Origin: Clostridiales bacterium
GTDB taxonomy: Bacteria; Bacillota; Clostridia; Peptostreptococcales; Anaerovoracaceae
DNA: 64,000 bases
Direction of reading: 5' to 3'
Assembly: GCA_009911365.1 (NCBI GenBank)
Contig: QXXF01000022.1
Span: forward strand, 1-64,000
Part shown: one piece after another, positions 1 to 8,557 of the stretch
How the letters are laid out: every line of letters begins with the position of its first letter
How positions within the stretch are numbered: the stretch's first letter is position 1
Translations under genes and position numbers: made by a program
The notes under the pieces: model-generated
The model's input: only the letters and a program-made list of their open reading frames with translations
Told to the model about the DNA's origin: nothing
Database searches by the model: none

Positions 1-1
1 C

Positions 2-276
2 CTGTCCAGGTGTTTGGAGGACTCCGGGACCATCACGTCCAACTTCATTCCATGGAACACTTGCGGCGCTACGATGACCAGCTTCCTCAAATGCCCGCAA
101 TGGGGTTCCGGCGGATACGCGCCGTTTGCCTCCTCAACTGGTGTAATCCGCTTGTTTCCATCTTCTATGGTTTCACCGGCATCACCATGAAAGAGATGAC
201 GGAGGAAGAATACCAAAAGATACTGGAAGAGCGAGAAGCGGAAAAGGCCGCTGCTCTCAAGGCTATGGAAGCCTAA
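2..276 (+). pseudogene. nhaC: NhaC-type Na+/H+ antiporter, 3' end, frameshifted
   Basis: The 5' part lies outside the window. Reading from base 2, the peptide contains SNFIPWNTCGA, the conserved C-terminal motif of NhaC-family Na+/H+ antiporters. The expected next block (YAPFAFxNWxNPL...YGFTG) is split over two frames: GGYAPFA is read in the frame of base 2, and LNWCNPLVSIFYGFTG in the frame of base 1. One missing T near 130-131 would join them. Two more compensating indels, near 89-90 and 109, may explain the poor match in between (the other frame gives MPAMGF). The gene ends with a charged tail rich in Glu, Lys and Ala. Either it is decaying or this stretch has sequence errors. The family assignment is firm; the exact number of frameshifts is not. 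Confidence 0.7.
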
Positions 277-358
277 ATGCTGTTTGCTAGAGAAAAACAG
301 ATACATACGTTATTTTCTCTTTAAATAAGGAGTTAATAAGTAAATAAAGTAAAACAGG

Positions 359-390
359 ATAGGGTGTTGTTCACACAATGCCCTATTTTG
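359..390 (+). terminator. Rho-independent terminator after nhaC
   Basis: A 12-bp stem (359-370 with 375-386, two G-T wobbles) closes a TCAC loop and is followed by TTTT. It lies 83 bp after the antiporter stop codon, with nothing coding between them. Confidence 0.7.
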
Positions 391-511
391 CCGCACAGAA
401 AAAACGAGGGGCAGATCGCTCTGCGGCAGGGTGGTGGAGGGAACGGAACGAAGTCAGCTGCGTCGATTCTCTTTCAGCGCTAGACTCTGACTTTGGGGAT
501 ATTTCCGGAAT

Positions 512-558
512 AATACTAAAAGAGCCACCGCATCAAACGCAATGACTCTTTTAGTATT
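512..558 (-). terminator. Hairpin downstream of tRNA-Ala
   Basis: There is a perfect 13-bp inverted repeat, AATACTAAAAGAG at 512-524 and its complement at 546-558. On the minus strand it begins right after the CCA end of the tRNA, and the 3' arm is itself U-rich. It probably terminates the tRNA transcript. The stretch from 391 to 511 before it shows no gene or clear signal. Confidence 0.6.
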
Positions 559-634
559 TGGTGGAGAATAGGGGGATCGAACCCCTGACCTCGTGATTGC
601 GAACCACGCGCTCTCCCAGCTGAGCTAATTCCCC
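559..634 (-). tRNA. tRNA-Ala (anticodon CGC)
   Basis: The minus strand folds into a complete 76-nt cloverleaf with encoded CCA. The acceptor stem is GGGGAAT/ATTCTCC, the D-arm has GCTC/GAGC, and the anticodon stem CGTGG/TCACG carries loop TTCGCAA. The T-arm AGGGG/CCCCT has loop TTCGATC. The anticodon CGC reads GCG. The acceptor contains the G3:U70 wobble pair, the identity element for alanyl-tRNA synthetase, which independently supports alanine. It stands alone, with no other tRNA nearby. Confidence 0.95.
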
Positions 635-786
635 AGACAGTGAAATTTTCTAACAGCGATATTATAGCATAGCTTTTACTAAAAAGGAAGGAAAAAATAG
701 CGTCAGAATCAAAAAATATTTTTAATCGTTCCATAAGGCTTACTTTGAATAAGTTGGAATTCACTTAAAAATTGGCAGAAAACCCG

Positions 787-816
787 TTGACCGCTGAACT
801 TGCCATGAAGTATAAT
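787..816 (+). promoter_or_regulatory. Sigma-A-type promoter of the FIST/chemoreceptor operon
   Basis: -35 TTGACC (787-792), an 18-bp spacer and a perfect -10 TATAAT (811-816), about 55 bp before the start of the FIST gene. Confidence 0.75.
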
Positions 817-871
817 ATTAGGTAGATTATTTATAAAAGTAAAATCCGTGATAGGAAGAGAGGACAACGTT

Positions 872-1927
872 TTGAAACAGTTTTTTGGTAAGAGTCCGAG
901 CGGAAACCTGCAGGAAGCGGTCCGGGGGCTGCGTGACCCTCAATTGATCATGCTGCTGTCCAACGGTGACCAATTTGAAAGGCATGTAAAAGAATTAGAA
1001 GAGATTTATCCCCAGGTTCCAAGCATCGGGTGCATTGGGAAGAGCTATGATACAAAAGTTGTGGAAAAAGGCGTCGGTGTAGTCGCATTTTATGATGGCG
1101 TCACTGCCACTGCCAATGTATTGGAAGAAGTATCCGTCATGCCAGTAAAATATATCCAGCGGCTGGAGCAGGATATACATACGATTAACAGTTCCAAAGA
1201 CAATACCGTGTGCATTGACTTTTGTACTGGCAATGACGCTTGTGCGCTGACGACGATTTTCAGTGCGCTAAAACACAAGAACATCTCCCTGGTAGGCGGG
1301 ACAGGCGACGGAGGAAGAGTGTCTGCGAACGGAAGGGTTTACCAAGACGCAGTGGCTTATGCGCTGGTAAAAAACAACAATGGCAGAGTAAAGGCATATA
1401 AAGAAAACATCTATCATCAGAAAGAAAACTATCGCTTTATCGCATCTAAGACAGATAAAGCCAATTATATTATGGGCGAGCTGAATGGAAGGCCCGCACG
1501 GCAGGTCTACCAGGATATTCTCCATGTGACAGAACAGGAAATCCAGACACAGACTTTCAAAAATCCATTTGGAAAGATCAATGGAGACGATACGTGCATC
1601 ATATCTATCAAAGAAGTCAGTGGAAACGCGTTGACCTGTTTTAGACAAGTAAATGACTCGGATGTGCTGATTATGCTGGAACTAGGAGATTATCAAGCGA
1701 TTGTCAAAGAGACCATCCAAACCATTCAGAAAGATTTTCCAAGGCTTTCCGCGGTCTTTTCCGTGAACTGTCTGTTCAGATACCTGCTGTTCACTGACAA
1801 TCATTATATGGGAGACTATCTGCGGGAAATGAGTGCCTTGGGCAACCATGTGGGCCTGGTGGGATACGGAGAGCATTATAATAATCAGTTTGTCAACCAG
1901 TCCATGACGTGCGTGGCATTTGAGTAA
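872..1927 (+). CDS. FIST-domain sensory protein
   Basis: A protein of about 351 aa made of an N-terminal FIST domain followed by FIST_C, with no signal peptide or membrane segment, so it is cytosolic. The closing segment [17 protein letters not shown] is typical of FIST_C. FIST domains are predicted small-ligand sensors, often coupled to chemoreceptors or GGDEF/EAL proteins; the ligand here is unknown. I chose TTG at 872 as the start because AGGAAGAGAGG lies 7 nt before it. The in-frame GTG at 848 has no ribosome binding site. The next gene, a soluble chemoreceptor, begins 13 bp after the stop, so the two are almost certainly cotranscribed and probably form a sensor-transducer pair. Confidence 0.85.
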   Translation: MKQFFGKSPSGNLQEAVRGLRDPQLIMLLSNGDQFERHVKELEEIYPQVPSIGCIGKSYDTKVVEKGVGVVAFYDGVTATANVLEEVSVMPVKYIQRLEQDIHTINSSKDNTVCIDFCTGNDACALTTIFSALKHKNISLVGGTGDGGRVSANGRVYQDAVAYALVKNNNGRVKAYKENIYHQKENYRFIASKTDKANYIMGELNGRPARQVYQDILHVTEQEIQTQTFKNPFGKINGDDTCIISIKEVSGNALTCFRQVNDSDVLIMLELGDYQAIVKETIQTIQKDFPRLSAVFSVNCLFRYLLFTDNHYMGDYLREMSALGNHVGLVGYGEHYNNQFVNQSMTCVAFE

Positions 1928-1940
1928 GGGAGGAGAGAAC

Positions 1941-2888
1941 ATGAGCTTTTGGAAAAAAAACCAACAAGAACAAGCGCAGCTCAAGACCAGCGAGATGAAC
2001 AAGAGCCTGCATCCGGTAGTCTATGTGATTGAAAATCTCAAAGGTTACCATCATGACCTTGTGCAAGGGGAAGTGGAATCTCTGCATGAATTGAGCATGG
2101 TGAACAAATCTTTTAGCCAAGTGCTGGAGGAGTCAGAACGTTTTAGAGGGACTTTAGAAGATTTTGAACAGACATTTTCCAATATCAATGATGTATCCAA
2201 CCAATTCGAATCTGTGAAAGACAACATTTCGCAGTCTGTGGTTCAGGCTCAGAACGAAGTAGAAGAACTGAGGAACAGTTCTCTTGTAGTGGAAACGTAT
2301 TTCGACAAAATGCAGGAGACTTTTGAAACGTTCCAAGCGTCTCTGCAGGAGATCAAAGGGTGCATGAACCAGATCGTATCCATCGCAGACCAGACAAACA
2401 TCCTTTCTATCAATGCGTCCATAGAAGCCGCGCGAGCAGGAGAGCAGGGAAAGGGCTTTGCCGTAGTAGCTGGCGAAGTAAAAAAGTTATCCGAGGAAAT
2501 TAAAGAGTTGGTAGGTACTGTGGACTCCAGTATTAGTGACGTAGAGTCCGGAGCCAGCGAACTGAGCAGCAGCATTCACACTTCCCATCAGGCATTGGGA
2601 GATAGTTTGTCCAAAGTGGATGAAACTTATGAGATGTTCGACAGCATTACCCAGGCAGCAGAGGGTGCGACATCTGTGCAAACAGAAATCTCCCAGGTCA
2701 TCGATGACTCTAAGATGGAGTTGCAGACGGTATGTGGTTTCTTTGAAAAAATGAAAGAGCAGTATCGGGAAGTCAAGCAGCATATCAATCGGGTCAGCAA
2801 AATGGGGACCACGAAAAGTGCTATGTTTGAGGACATTGACAATATGATGTCCCAGATCCCGCCGATCATTAAGGATTATAATGCTTGA
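1941..2888 (+). CDS. Soluble methyl-accepting chemotaxis protein
   Basis: A protein of about 315 aa with no transmembrane segment. The C-terminal two thirds form the MCP signalling hairpin, with its conserved tip containing [20 protein letters not shown] followed by [15 protein letters not shown]. The N-terminal 90 residues are helical, with no recognisable sensor domain. The start is ATG 1941, preceded by AAGGGAGGAGAGAAC; the in-frame GTG-like upstream extension overlaps the FIST gene. Because the sensor domain is absent and a FIST protein is encoded immediately upstream, the simplest inference is that FIST supplies the ligand input in trans. No che genes lie in the window. Confidence 0.88.
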   Translation: MSFWKKNQQEQAQLKTSEMNKSLHPVVYVIENLKGYHHDLVQGEVESLHELSMVNKSFSQVLEESERFRGTLEDFEQTFSNINDVSNQFESVKDNISQSVVQAQNEVEELRNSSLVVETYFDKMQETFETFQASLQEIKGCMNQIVSIADQTNILSINASIEAARAGEQGKGFAVVAGEVKKLSEEIKELVGTVDSSISDVESGASELSSSIHTSHQALGDSLSKVDETYEMFDSITQAAEGATSVQTEISQVIDDSKMELQTVCGFFEKMKEQYREVKQHINRVSKMGTTKSAMFEDIDNMMSQIPPIIKDYNA

Positions 2889-2942
2889 TGGGGCATAAAA
2901 TCAAAGCGGAGAACATAATAAGCATAATGGGCACAATATGGA

Positions 2943-2978
2943 AGGTTTGCTCTGGCTATGGTCAGAGCGGCCTTTTTT
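2943..2978 (+). terminator. Rho-independent terminator after FIST/MCP operon
   Basis: Stem GCTCTGGC/GTCAGAGC (2949-2956 with 2961-2968) with loop TATG. It is extended by AAGGTT/GGCCTT outside a one-base bulge and ends in a run of six T. Confidence 0.8.
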
Positions 2979-3084
2979 CACGCATTAGTATTTATCTGGT
3001 ATATTTTTCAGTGATATACGCTGGCTTTAAACGGAATGTGGAAGAACATGGCTAATGGCAGGGATGGATTTTAGAAAAATAACT

Positions 3085-3122
3085 AAATACGACTATTATA
3101 TTGATGATTTAACATCGTATTT
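3085..3122. promoter_or_regulatory. Inverted repeat upstream of Xre regulator
   Basis: Perfect 8-bp arms AAATACGA (3085-3092) and TCGTATTT (3115-3122) lie 44 bp before the Xre-type gene. This position suits an autoregulatory operator, but the 22-bp spacing is wide for one dimer, so the role is inferred. Confidence 0.35.
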
Positions 3123-3165
3123 CGTATATTTCTCTGGGTTACAATAAAAGACATGAGGTGTCGAT

Positions 3166-3468
3166 ATGTCGGATGAAATTGTTTACGATTTTGGCTATAG
3201 ATTAAGACAGCTGCGGGAGGAACGCGGCTTTTCCAGGGCAGTGTTCGCTAAGAAGCTAGGCGTGAGCAAAGAGACGATTTACCGATACGAAAATAATGTG
3301 CAGGATCCATCTTTGGATCGGGCAAGGCAAATCGCGGTTTTGTTAGATACGTCCCTGGACTATTTACTGGGGCTGGATCATATTTATGCCATCAAGATCC
3401 CAGATCTGACAAAAGAACAGCAAACTGCTTTGAATAATTTTTTGCGAGCTTTCACGACCAAAAAATAA
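3166..3468 (+). CDS. Xre-family HTH transcriptional regulator
   Basis: A 100-aa protein with a Cro/C1-type helix-turn-helix at about residues 11-66 ([16 protein letters not shown]...[12 protein letters not shown]...[22 protein letters not shown]), the classic Xre layout. The short C-terminal tail ([13 protein letters not shown]) is a common dimerisation helix in small Xre proteins. GAGGTG supplies a ribosome binding site. It lies 34 bp before a chemoreceptor gene in the same direction and may regulate it; the target is not shown by the sequence. Confidence 0.85.
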   Translation: MSDEIVYDFGYRLRQLREERGFSRAVFAKKLGVSKETIYRYENNVQDPSLDRARQIAVLLDTSLDYLLGLDHIYAIKIPDLTKEQQTALNNFLRAFTTKK

Positions 3469-3502
3469 AGCACAGGATTATTTCATTTTAGGAGGATTAC
3501 AT

Positions 3503-4795
3503 ATGTTTAAAGACATGAAGCTTTCTGCAAAGCTGTTCCTGATGGTAGCTATTTCCATAGTTGGTATGTTGATCATTGGCATTGTTTCGTTCGTACAGTT
3601 GAGTCGGATGAGCGGGACTATGAAAGAAATGGCTGAACTGAGTGGCGAAGCTACTAAAATCGTGGAAGTTTCCATGATCATACTAGTTGTGATCTTGGCT
3701 GTGGTCGTCATTGTCAGCCTGGTGTTCGCTTCAGCGATCATCCGCAGTATCCAGACTCCGGTGAAACAGATTGCGGATGCCACTGTGAAACTGGTTCAGG
3801 GTGATTTGGACGTTCAGCTGGATTATCATTCTGGAGACGAGCTTGGCGTATTGTCCGACCAGGTCCGCGAACTATCTCGGAAATTGAATGCCATCATCAG
3901 CGATGAAAACGCTTTCCTGGCGACCATGGCTGAAGGTGATTTTACAGTTGATTCCGTCTGTCCGAACGAGTATATAGGCGGTTTTAAGCCTTTGTTGGTA
4001 TCGTTCCGTTCCATTGCTGACAAGATGAAGCACACTATGAATCAGATCACCATGGTTGCGGATCAGGTGAACGCTGGCGTGGGTCAAGTTTCTGAAAGCG
4101 CACAACATCTGGCGCAGAGCGTAACGGAGCAGGCTAGCTCCGTAGAAGAGCTGTCTGCTACTATGGCTGAGATTTCCAACAACTCCAAGAAGACTGCGGC
4201 TGATGCGGATGAAGCTAACCGCAGCGGGAACGAAGCTGGGCAAAAGTTGTTGTCCAGCAATGAACATGTTCGTCAGCTCAGCGTAGCTATGGAAAACATC
4301 TCCACTTCATCACAGGAAATCGGCAAGATCATCTCCACGATCGAAGACATTGCTTTCCAGACGAATATCCTGGCTCTGAACGCTGCTGTTGAGGCGGCTC
4401 GGGCAGGTACCGCAGGAAAAGGGTTCGCTGTTGTAGCTGATGAAGTGCGCAACTTGGCATCCAAGTCCGATGAAGCGGCTAAGGCTACAAAAGACTTGAT
4501 TGAAACATCAGTCAATGCGGTGCGGGAAGGCTCAGAAGTCATGGGAAAAGTCACGGCTGCTTTAGACGAAACTGCGCAGCTAGCCGGAAAAGCCGTTGGT
4601 TTGATGGGTGATGTGACTGGTGCCATTGGAGAGCAGACTGATGCCATCGCACAGGTGAATGAAGGAATCGAGCAGATTTCTGCTGTGGTACAAACAAACT
4701 CAGCGACCAGTGAAGAATGCGCTGCGGCTGGTGAACAGCTGTCTAACCAGGCAGATGCGATGCATAGCCTGATGGCGGAATTTAAAGTAAGCTAG
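3503..4795 (+). CDS. Methyl-accepting chemotaxis protein with minimal ectodomain
   Basis: A 430-aa membrane chemoreceptor. TM1 spans about residues 10-31 and TM2 about 52-76, with only about 20 residues between them. The usual 4HB or Cache sensor is therefore missing. A HAMP domain follows ([15 protein letters not shown]...), then a second HAMP-like helix region, then a complete MCP signalling domain with tip [19 protein letters not shown]. The protein ends LMAEFKVS, without an NWETF-type receptor pentapeptide. The start is ATG 3503 after AGGAGGATTACAT. Signals could arise from the membrane, the HAMP pair or a partner protein. It is not redundant in sequence with the soluble receptor at 1941. 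Confidence 0.92.
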   Translation: MFKDMKLSAKLFLMVAISIVGMLIIGIVSFVQLSRMSGTMKEMAELSGEATKIVEVSMIILVVILAVVVIVSLVFASAIIRSIQTPVKQIADATVKLVQGDLDVQLDYHSGDELGVLSDQVRELSRKLNAIISDENAFLATMAEGDFTVDSVCPNEYIGGFKPLLVSFRSIADKMKHTMNQITMVADQVNAGVGQVSESAQHLAQSVTEQASSVEELSATMAEISNNSKKTAADADEANRSGNEAGQKLLSSNEHVRQLSVAMENISTSSQEIGKIISTIEDIAFQTNILALNAAVEAARAGTAGKGFAVVADEVRNLASKSDEAAKATKDLIETSVNAVREGSEVMGKVTAALDETAQLAGKAVGLMGDVTGAIGEQTDAIAQVNEGIEQISAVVQTNSATSEECAAAGEQLSNQADAMHSLMAEFKVS

Positions 4796-4840
4796 GTTCT
4801 TCTGTCAGGAATTATTGTATTAAAAAGAATAGATGAAGAA

Positions 4841-4869
4841 AAAGCGCACTTGATGACCAAGTGCGCTTT
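4841..4869. terminator. Bidirectional terminator between mcp and feoB
   Basis: A perfect 12-bp stem AAAGCGCACTTG/CAAGTGCGCTTT with loop ATGAC. It has a T-rich 3' side on the plus strand and an A-rich 5' flank, so it can end both converging transcripts. Confidence 0.85.
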
Positions 4870-4916
4870 CTGTATAACAGGATTAGAAAAGACCACGGAA
4901 TAAAAACAGGGAATCA

Positions 4917-7271
4917 TTAGCTGATCCCTATCATCATGCCTGCCAGTCTGACGATCCAGGCGATGGTCCAGGCAATGACGCACTGGACAATAACTACGCC
5001 AAAGGCCCATTTTCCGCCCAGCTCCCGCCGAACGGAGGAAATGGCTGCGACGCAAGGGGTGTACAGCAGTGTGAACAGCAAAAACACCATGGCGGTCAGG
5101 GGCGTGAAGAGACCGGCGAGCGCGTCAGTACTGCCTCCAAGAAGCACGGTCAGCGTGGACACGACGCTTTCTTTTGCCGTGAATCCAGTGATCAAGGCTG
5201 TGGAAATTTTCCAGTCCCCAAATCCCAACGGAAGAAAGATCGGGGCAATGACTCCGGCAATGGAGGCTAACAGGCTTTCCTGAGAATCTGTTACCACATT
5301 GAGGCGGCTGTCAAATGTCTGCAAAAACCAAATAATGATCGTTGCTACGAAGATCACGGTAAAAGCTCGGGTGATAAAATCCCGGGCTTTTTCCCACAAT
5401 AGCTGCCATACGTTTTTCAGGCCAGGCAGCCGGTAGTTGGGAAGTTCCATGACAAAGGGAACCGGCTCTCCCTTGAACATGGTCCCTTTCAGGAGAAAGG
5501 CATATAGAATGCCTACCAGAATCCCTGTAAAATAAAGGGCGATCATTACCAATGCGCCATATCTTGGGAAAAAGGCTGCGGTGAACAGGGCGTAAATCGG
5601 CAGCTTTGCCGAACAGCTCATAAAAGGAGTCAGTAAAATCGTCATTTTTCGGTCCCGTTCTGAAGGCAGGGTGCGGCTAGCCATCACACCGGGAACCGTG
5701 CAGCCAAAACCTACTAGCATGGGCACGATGCTCCTGCCAGAAAGTCCTACCTTTCTTAGCAATTTATCCATGACAAAAGCAACCCTGGCCATGTAACCGC
5801 TGTCCTCCAGTATGGAAAGGAAGAAAAACAAGGTGACGATAATAGGCAGGAAGCTGAGAACGCTTCCTACGCCGGCGAATACGCCATCGATCACCAAGGA
5901 GTGGACAACAGGATTGATTTCGTAAGCGGTCAGCCCTTGATCCACCAATCCAGAGAGCCAGGTGATGCCTGTGTCCAAAAGATCTGAAAGCCAGGTGCCG
6001 ATGACGCCGAAGGTGAGCCAGAAGACGAGAGCCATGATTCCTGCGAAGGCAGGCAGAGCAGTAAATTTTCCCGTCAGGATCCTATCGATCCGCAGGCTCC
6101 TGGTATGCTCTTTGCTTTCCCTAGGTTTCACCACTGTGTGGGCGCATACTTCTTCGATAAATTGAAAACGCATGTCTGCGATAGCGGCAGCTTGGTCCAA
6201 GCCCCGCTCATCTTCCATTTGTTTGATCACATGCTCTAGGATTTCCTGTTCATTTTTGTCCAGCTTTAGTTGCCTTAAGATCTTTTCGTCTCCCTCCGCT
6301 AGTTTGCTGGCTGCGAATCGGAGCGGGATCTGCTCCCGTTTCGCATGGTCCTCGATCAGATGCATGATCGCATGGAGGCATCGATGCACTGCCCCTTGAT
6401 GGTCATTGGGGTCGCAAAAATCAGCTCGGCCCGGCCGTTCCTGGTACTGAGCGATATGTATGGCATGATCGATCAACTCCTGAATTCCTTCGCTTTTTGC
6501 TGCGGCAATGGGAATGACTGGGATTCCTAACATGGCTTCCATTTCATTGACATGGATGGAACCGCCGTTTTCCCGCAGCTCATCCATCATGTTCAGGGCT
6601 AGGACCATCGGCAGGCCTAACTCCATGAGCTGCATGGTCAGATATAGGTTTCGTTCAATGTTCGTCGCATCTACGATATTGATGATGGCCTTAGGCTTGC
6701 TCTCTAGAAGAAACTGCCGAGTCACAAGTTCTTCGCTGCTGTAAGGAGACATGGAATAAATGCCGGGAAGATCGGTCACTAGGGTGTTGTTCCAGCCTTT
6801 GATTACGCCGTCTTTGCGATCAACTGTTACGCCAGGAAAATTTCCCACATGTTGGTTAGAACCAGTCATTTGATTGAATAACGTGGTTTTTCCGCAGTTC
6901 TGGTTCCCTGCCAGGGCAAAGGTGAGCTGCTGCCCATGAGGCAGAGGATCACCGTCTGCTTTCGTATGGTAAATGCCTCTCTCCCCAAGCCTGGGGTGAT
7001 AGGATTTAGGAGAAAGACCAGGTTCCGTCTCGGTCGTGTCCGCATAGCGAACTTGATTGATTTCTATTTGTTCAGCGTCTGCGAGACGTAGGGTCAGTTC
7101 GTAGCTGTGGAGCCGTAGTTCCATTGGATCACCCATGGGCGCGAGTTTGATCACAGTCACTTCTGCACCGGGAATCAGGCCCATGTCCAGGAAGTGCTGT
7201 CTCAAAGCGCCTTGGCCGCCAACCGATACAATGGAAGCGCTTTGACCAGGTTGTAATTCTTTTAATGTCAT
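4917..7271 (-). CDS. feoB: Ferrous iron transporter, FeoA-FeoB fusion
   Basis: A 784-aa Fe(II) importer. Residues 1-75 form a FeoA/SH3-like domain (MTLKELQPGQSA...). A linker leads to the cytosolic G domain, with G1 GNQNCGKTT at about 122-130, G3 DLPGIYSMSPYS and G4 NMMDE. The gate-containing transmembrane domain follows (GYMARVAFVMDKLLRKVGLSG..., PMLVGFGCTVPGVMASRTL), with several C-terminal helices. FeoA and FeoB are separate proteins in many bacteria; the fusion is common in Clostridia. The start is ATG 7271, 8 nt after GGAGG. The upstream GTG at 7286 overlaps the ribosome binding site and is unlikely. A metalloregulator-like operator covers the promoter, so iron repression is expected. 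Confidence 0.96.
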   Translation of the reverse strand: MTLKELQPGQSASIVSVGGQGALRQHFLDMGLIPGAEVTVIKLAPMGDPMELRLHSYELTLRLADAEQIEINQVRYADTTETEPGLSPKSYHPRLGERGIYHTKADGDPLPHGQQLTFALAGNQNCGKTTLFNQMTGSNQHVGNFPGVTVDRKDGVIKGWNNTLVTDLPGIYSMSPYSSEELVTRQFLLESKPKAIINIVDATNIERNLYLTMQLMELGLPMVLALNMMDELRENGGSIHVNEMEAMLGIPVIPIAAAKSEGIQELIDHAIHIAQYQERPGRADFCDPNDHQGAVHRCLHAIMHLIEDHAKREQIPLRFAASKLAEGDEKILRQLKLDKNEQEILEHVIKQMEDERGLDQAAAIADMRFQFIEEVCAHTVVKPRESKEHTRSLRIDRILTGKFTALPAFAGIMALVFWLTFGVIGTWLSDLLDTGITWLSGLVDQGLTAYEINPVVHSLVIDGVFAGVGSVLSFLPIIVTLFFFLSILEDSGYMARVAFVMDKLLRKVGLSGRSIVPMLVGFGCTVPGVMASRTLPSERDRKMTILLTPFMSCSAKLPIYALFTAAFFPRYGALVMIALYFTGILVGILYAFLLKGTMFKGEPVPFVMELPNYRLPGLKNVWQLLWEKARDFITRAFTVIFVATIIIWFLQTFDSRLNVVTDSQESLLASIAGVIAPIFLPLGFGDWKISTALITGFTAKESVVSTLTVLLGGSTDALAGLFTPLTAMVFLLFTLLYTPCVAAISSVRRELGGKWAFGVVIVQCVIAWTIAWIVRLAGMMIGIS

Positions 7272-7288
7272 GTTCATGTCCTCCACAC

Positions 7289-7306
7289 TTAGTTTAGCCT
7301 AACTAA
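7289..7306. promoter_or_regulatory. DtxR/IdeR-like operator over the feoB promoter
   Basis: TTAGTTTAGCCTAACTAA closely resembles the DtxR/IdeR consensus TTAGGTTAGSCTAACCTAA, one base shorter. It overlaps the -10 hexamer of the feoB promoter, the right place for metal-dependent repression. The match is by eye. Confidence 0.55.
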
Positions 7307-7319
7307 CTGAAATTGTCAA
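7291..7319 (-). promoter_or_regulatory. feoB promoter
   Basis: On the minus strand: -35 TTGACA (7314-7319), a 17-bp spacer and -10 TAAACT (7291-7296), about 20 bp before the feoB start codon and inside the operator-like palindrome. Confidence 0.65.
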
Positions 7320-7329
7320 GAGAAATACA

Positions 7330-7358
7330 TTGACGAAGACTCAAACCGCGCATATAAT
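7330..7358 (+). promoter_or_regulatory. Promoter of the ArsR-type regulator
   Basis: -35 TTGACG (7330-7335), a 17-bp spacer and a perfect TATAAT (7353-7358), with the gene start 28 bp further on. It is divergent from the feoB promoter, with the -35 boxes only 10 bp apart. Confidence 0.75.
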
Positions 7359-7385
7359 GAGGGTAACTTTTTAGGGAGGAATCAT

Positions 7386-8417
7386 ATGGAACTGCGAATC
7401 AAATATAAATTTGATCCGATCTTCGAAACAGTGTCTCTGCTTTATTGCAGCACGCAGAAGGTGGACAAAGAGAAAACCGTGGAACTGATCAATGCCTTTG
7501 GTGTGGATGGAGAGAAGTTTTACAAAAAGTATTACAAGGTGAGCGAACGTTATATACGATGCTTTAAAAAATATATGGTCAGGAATGAATATTTTGACTT
7601 TTTCTTTCGTGATGAAGAAGAGGAATTCTTGCTTTTCCTAACTGTGCTTTTAGTGGAAAATAGAGACTGGTTCCAGGATTTCACCCGTGTGACTGACCTG
7701 GAGATTCGAAGCCTTGCGGCAGAGATTTTCCAAGACGAAGGAAATGCGCTAAAACCTTTGGAACGGAAACTCCAGCCACAGCTCCAGGAGGAAAAAGAAG
7801 TCATCCGATTCCTTTCAAACTTAGACTTGGAAGACGGGTTGAAATGGCACTTGATGGAATTCTTGGAGCGACCGGTCTATTGGATTTCTATTTTACTGGA
7901 TCTAGTGAAGACCAATATCCCTGCCTTTGAACGAGCGCTTTCTGATATGGAAAAAACTTTAGAGACTTTTATGACCGCTTACAAAAAGCATGAGGATCAA
8001 CAATTTCTAGAGATTGCGGATGCCTGTGCGCCAGGTGCGGTCGTGTACCCTTCTTTGGCTGCTGGAAGCTCCCAGGTCATCTGTTACACGCAGGCGTACC
8101 AGGGGATCTTTGTTCAGTACTTGGTCAGAAAGGGAACATCCTTGGATGAAAAAAAGGAACGATTGATCGCCAGGATGAAGGCCCTAAGCGATAAAAGCAA
8201 GCTGGATATCCTCTGCCATTTGAAACGGTCCAGCAAATACAATTTAGAATTGGCGGAATCCATGCATTTGTCTCCATCCACCATGTCGCATCATATGAAC
8301 GTGCTCTTTGCCTGTGAATTCGTAGGGGTGGAAAAGAAGGACGGCAGAGTCTATTATGTGCTGAAAGAAGACACGGTGCGTGAGTTCGTGGACAACATCA
8401 GTGAATTGCTATTGTAA
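7386..8417 (+). CDS. ArsR-type winged-helix regulator with long N-terminal domain
   Basis: A 343-aa protein. Residues about 260-340 form an ArsR-like winged helix (MKALSDKSKLDILCHLKRS...LSPSTMSHHMNVL...VEKKDGRVYYVL). The SPSTMSHHM recognition helix is clear, and no metal-binding cysteine pair is visible. The N-terminal 250 residues are charged and helical and match no domain I can name; they may bind a ligand or partner. AGGGAGG lies 6 nt before the ATG. The next gene, an ABC exporter, starts 140 bp downstream on the same strand with a palindrome over its promoter. Local control of that exporter is the likeliest role. Confidence 0.8.
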   Translation: MELRIKYKFDPIFETVSLLYCSTQKVDKEKTVELINAFGVDGEKFYKKYYKVSERYIRCFKKYMVRNEYFDFFFRDEEEEFLLFLTVLLVENRDWFQDFTRVTDLEIRSLAAEIFQDEGNALKPLERKLQPQLQEEKEVIRFLSNLDLEDGLKWHLMEFLERPVYWISILLDLVKTNIPAFERALSDMEKTLETFMTAYKKHEDQQFLEIADACAPGAVVYPSLAAGSSQVICYTQAYQGIFVQYLVRKGTSLDEKKERLIARMKALSDKSKLDILCHLKRSSKYNLELAESMHLSPSTMSHHMNVLFACEFVGVEKKDGRVYYVLKEDTVREFVDNISELLL

Positions 8418-8487
8418 GTGATCGGAAAGGAAAGGGCGGATTCTTTTATGTTGTGTGCGCTTAATATTCGATGATTATAAAATAAAG

Positions 8488-8529
8488 TTGACAGTAAAAG
8501 AATGATATGGTATTTTATAATTGTAAAAT
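8488..8529 (+). promoter_or_regulatory. ABC exporter promoter with palindromic operator candidate
   Basis: -35 TTGACA (8488-8493), a 17-bp spacer and -10 TATTTT (8511-8516). The near-perfect palindrome ATTTTA-TAATTG-TAAAAT (8512-8529) covers the -10, 28 bp before the gene start. It is a natural target for the ArsR-type protein upstream, which is an inference. Confidence 0.5.
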
Positions 8530-8557
8530 GTATTCCATCGATATAAAAGGAGAAGAG

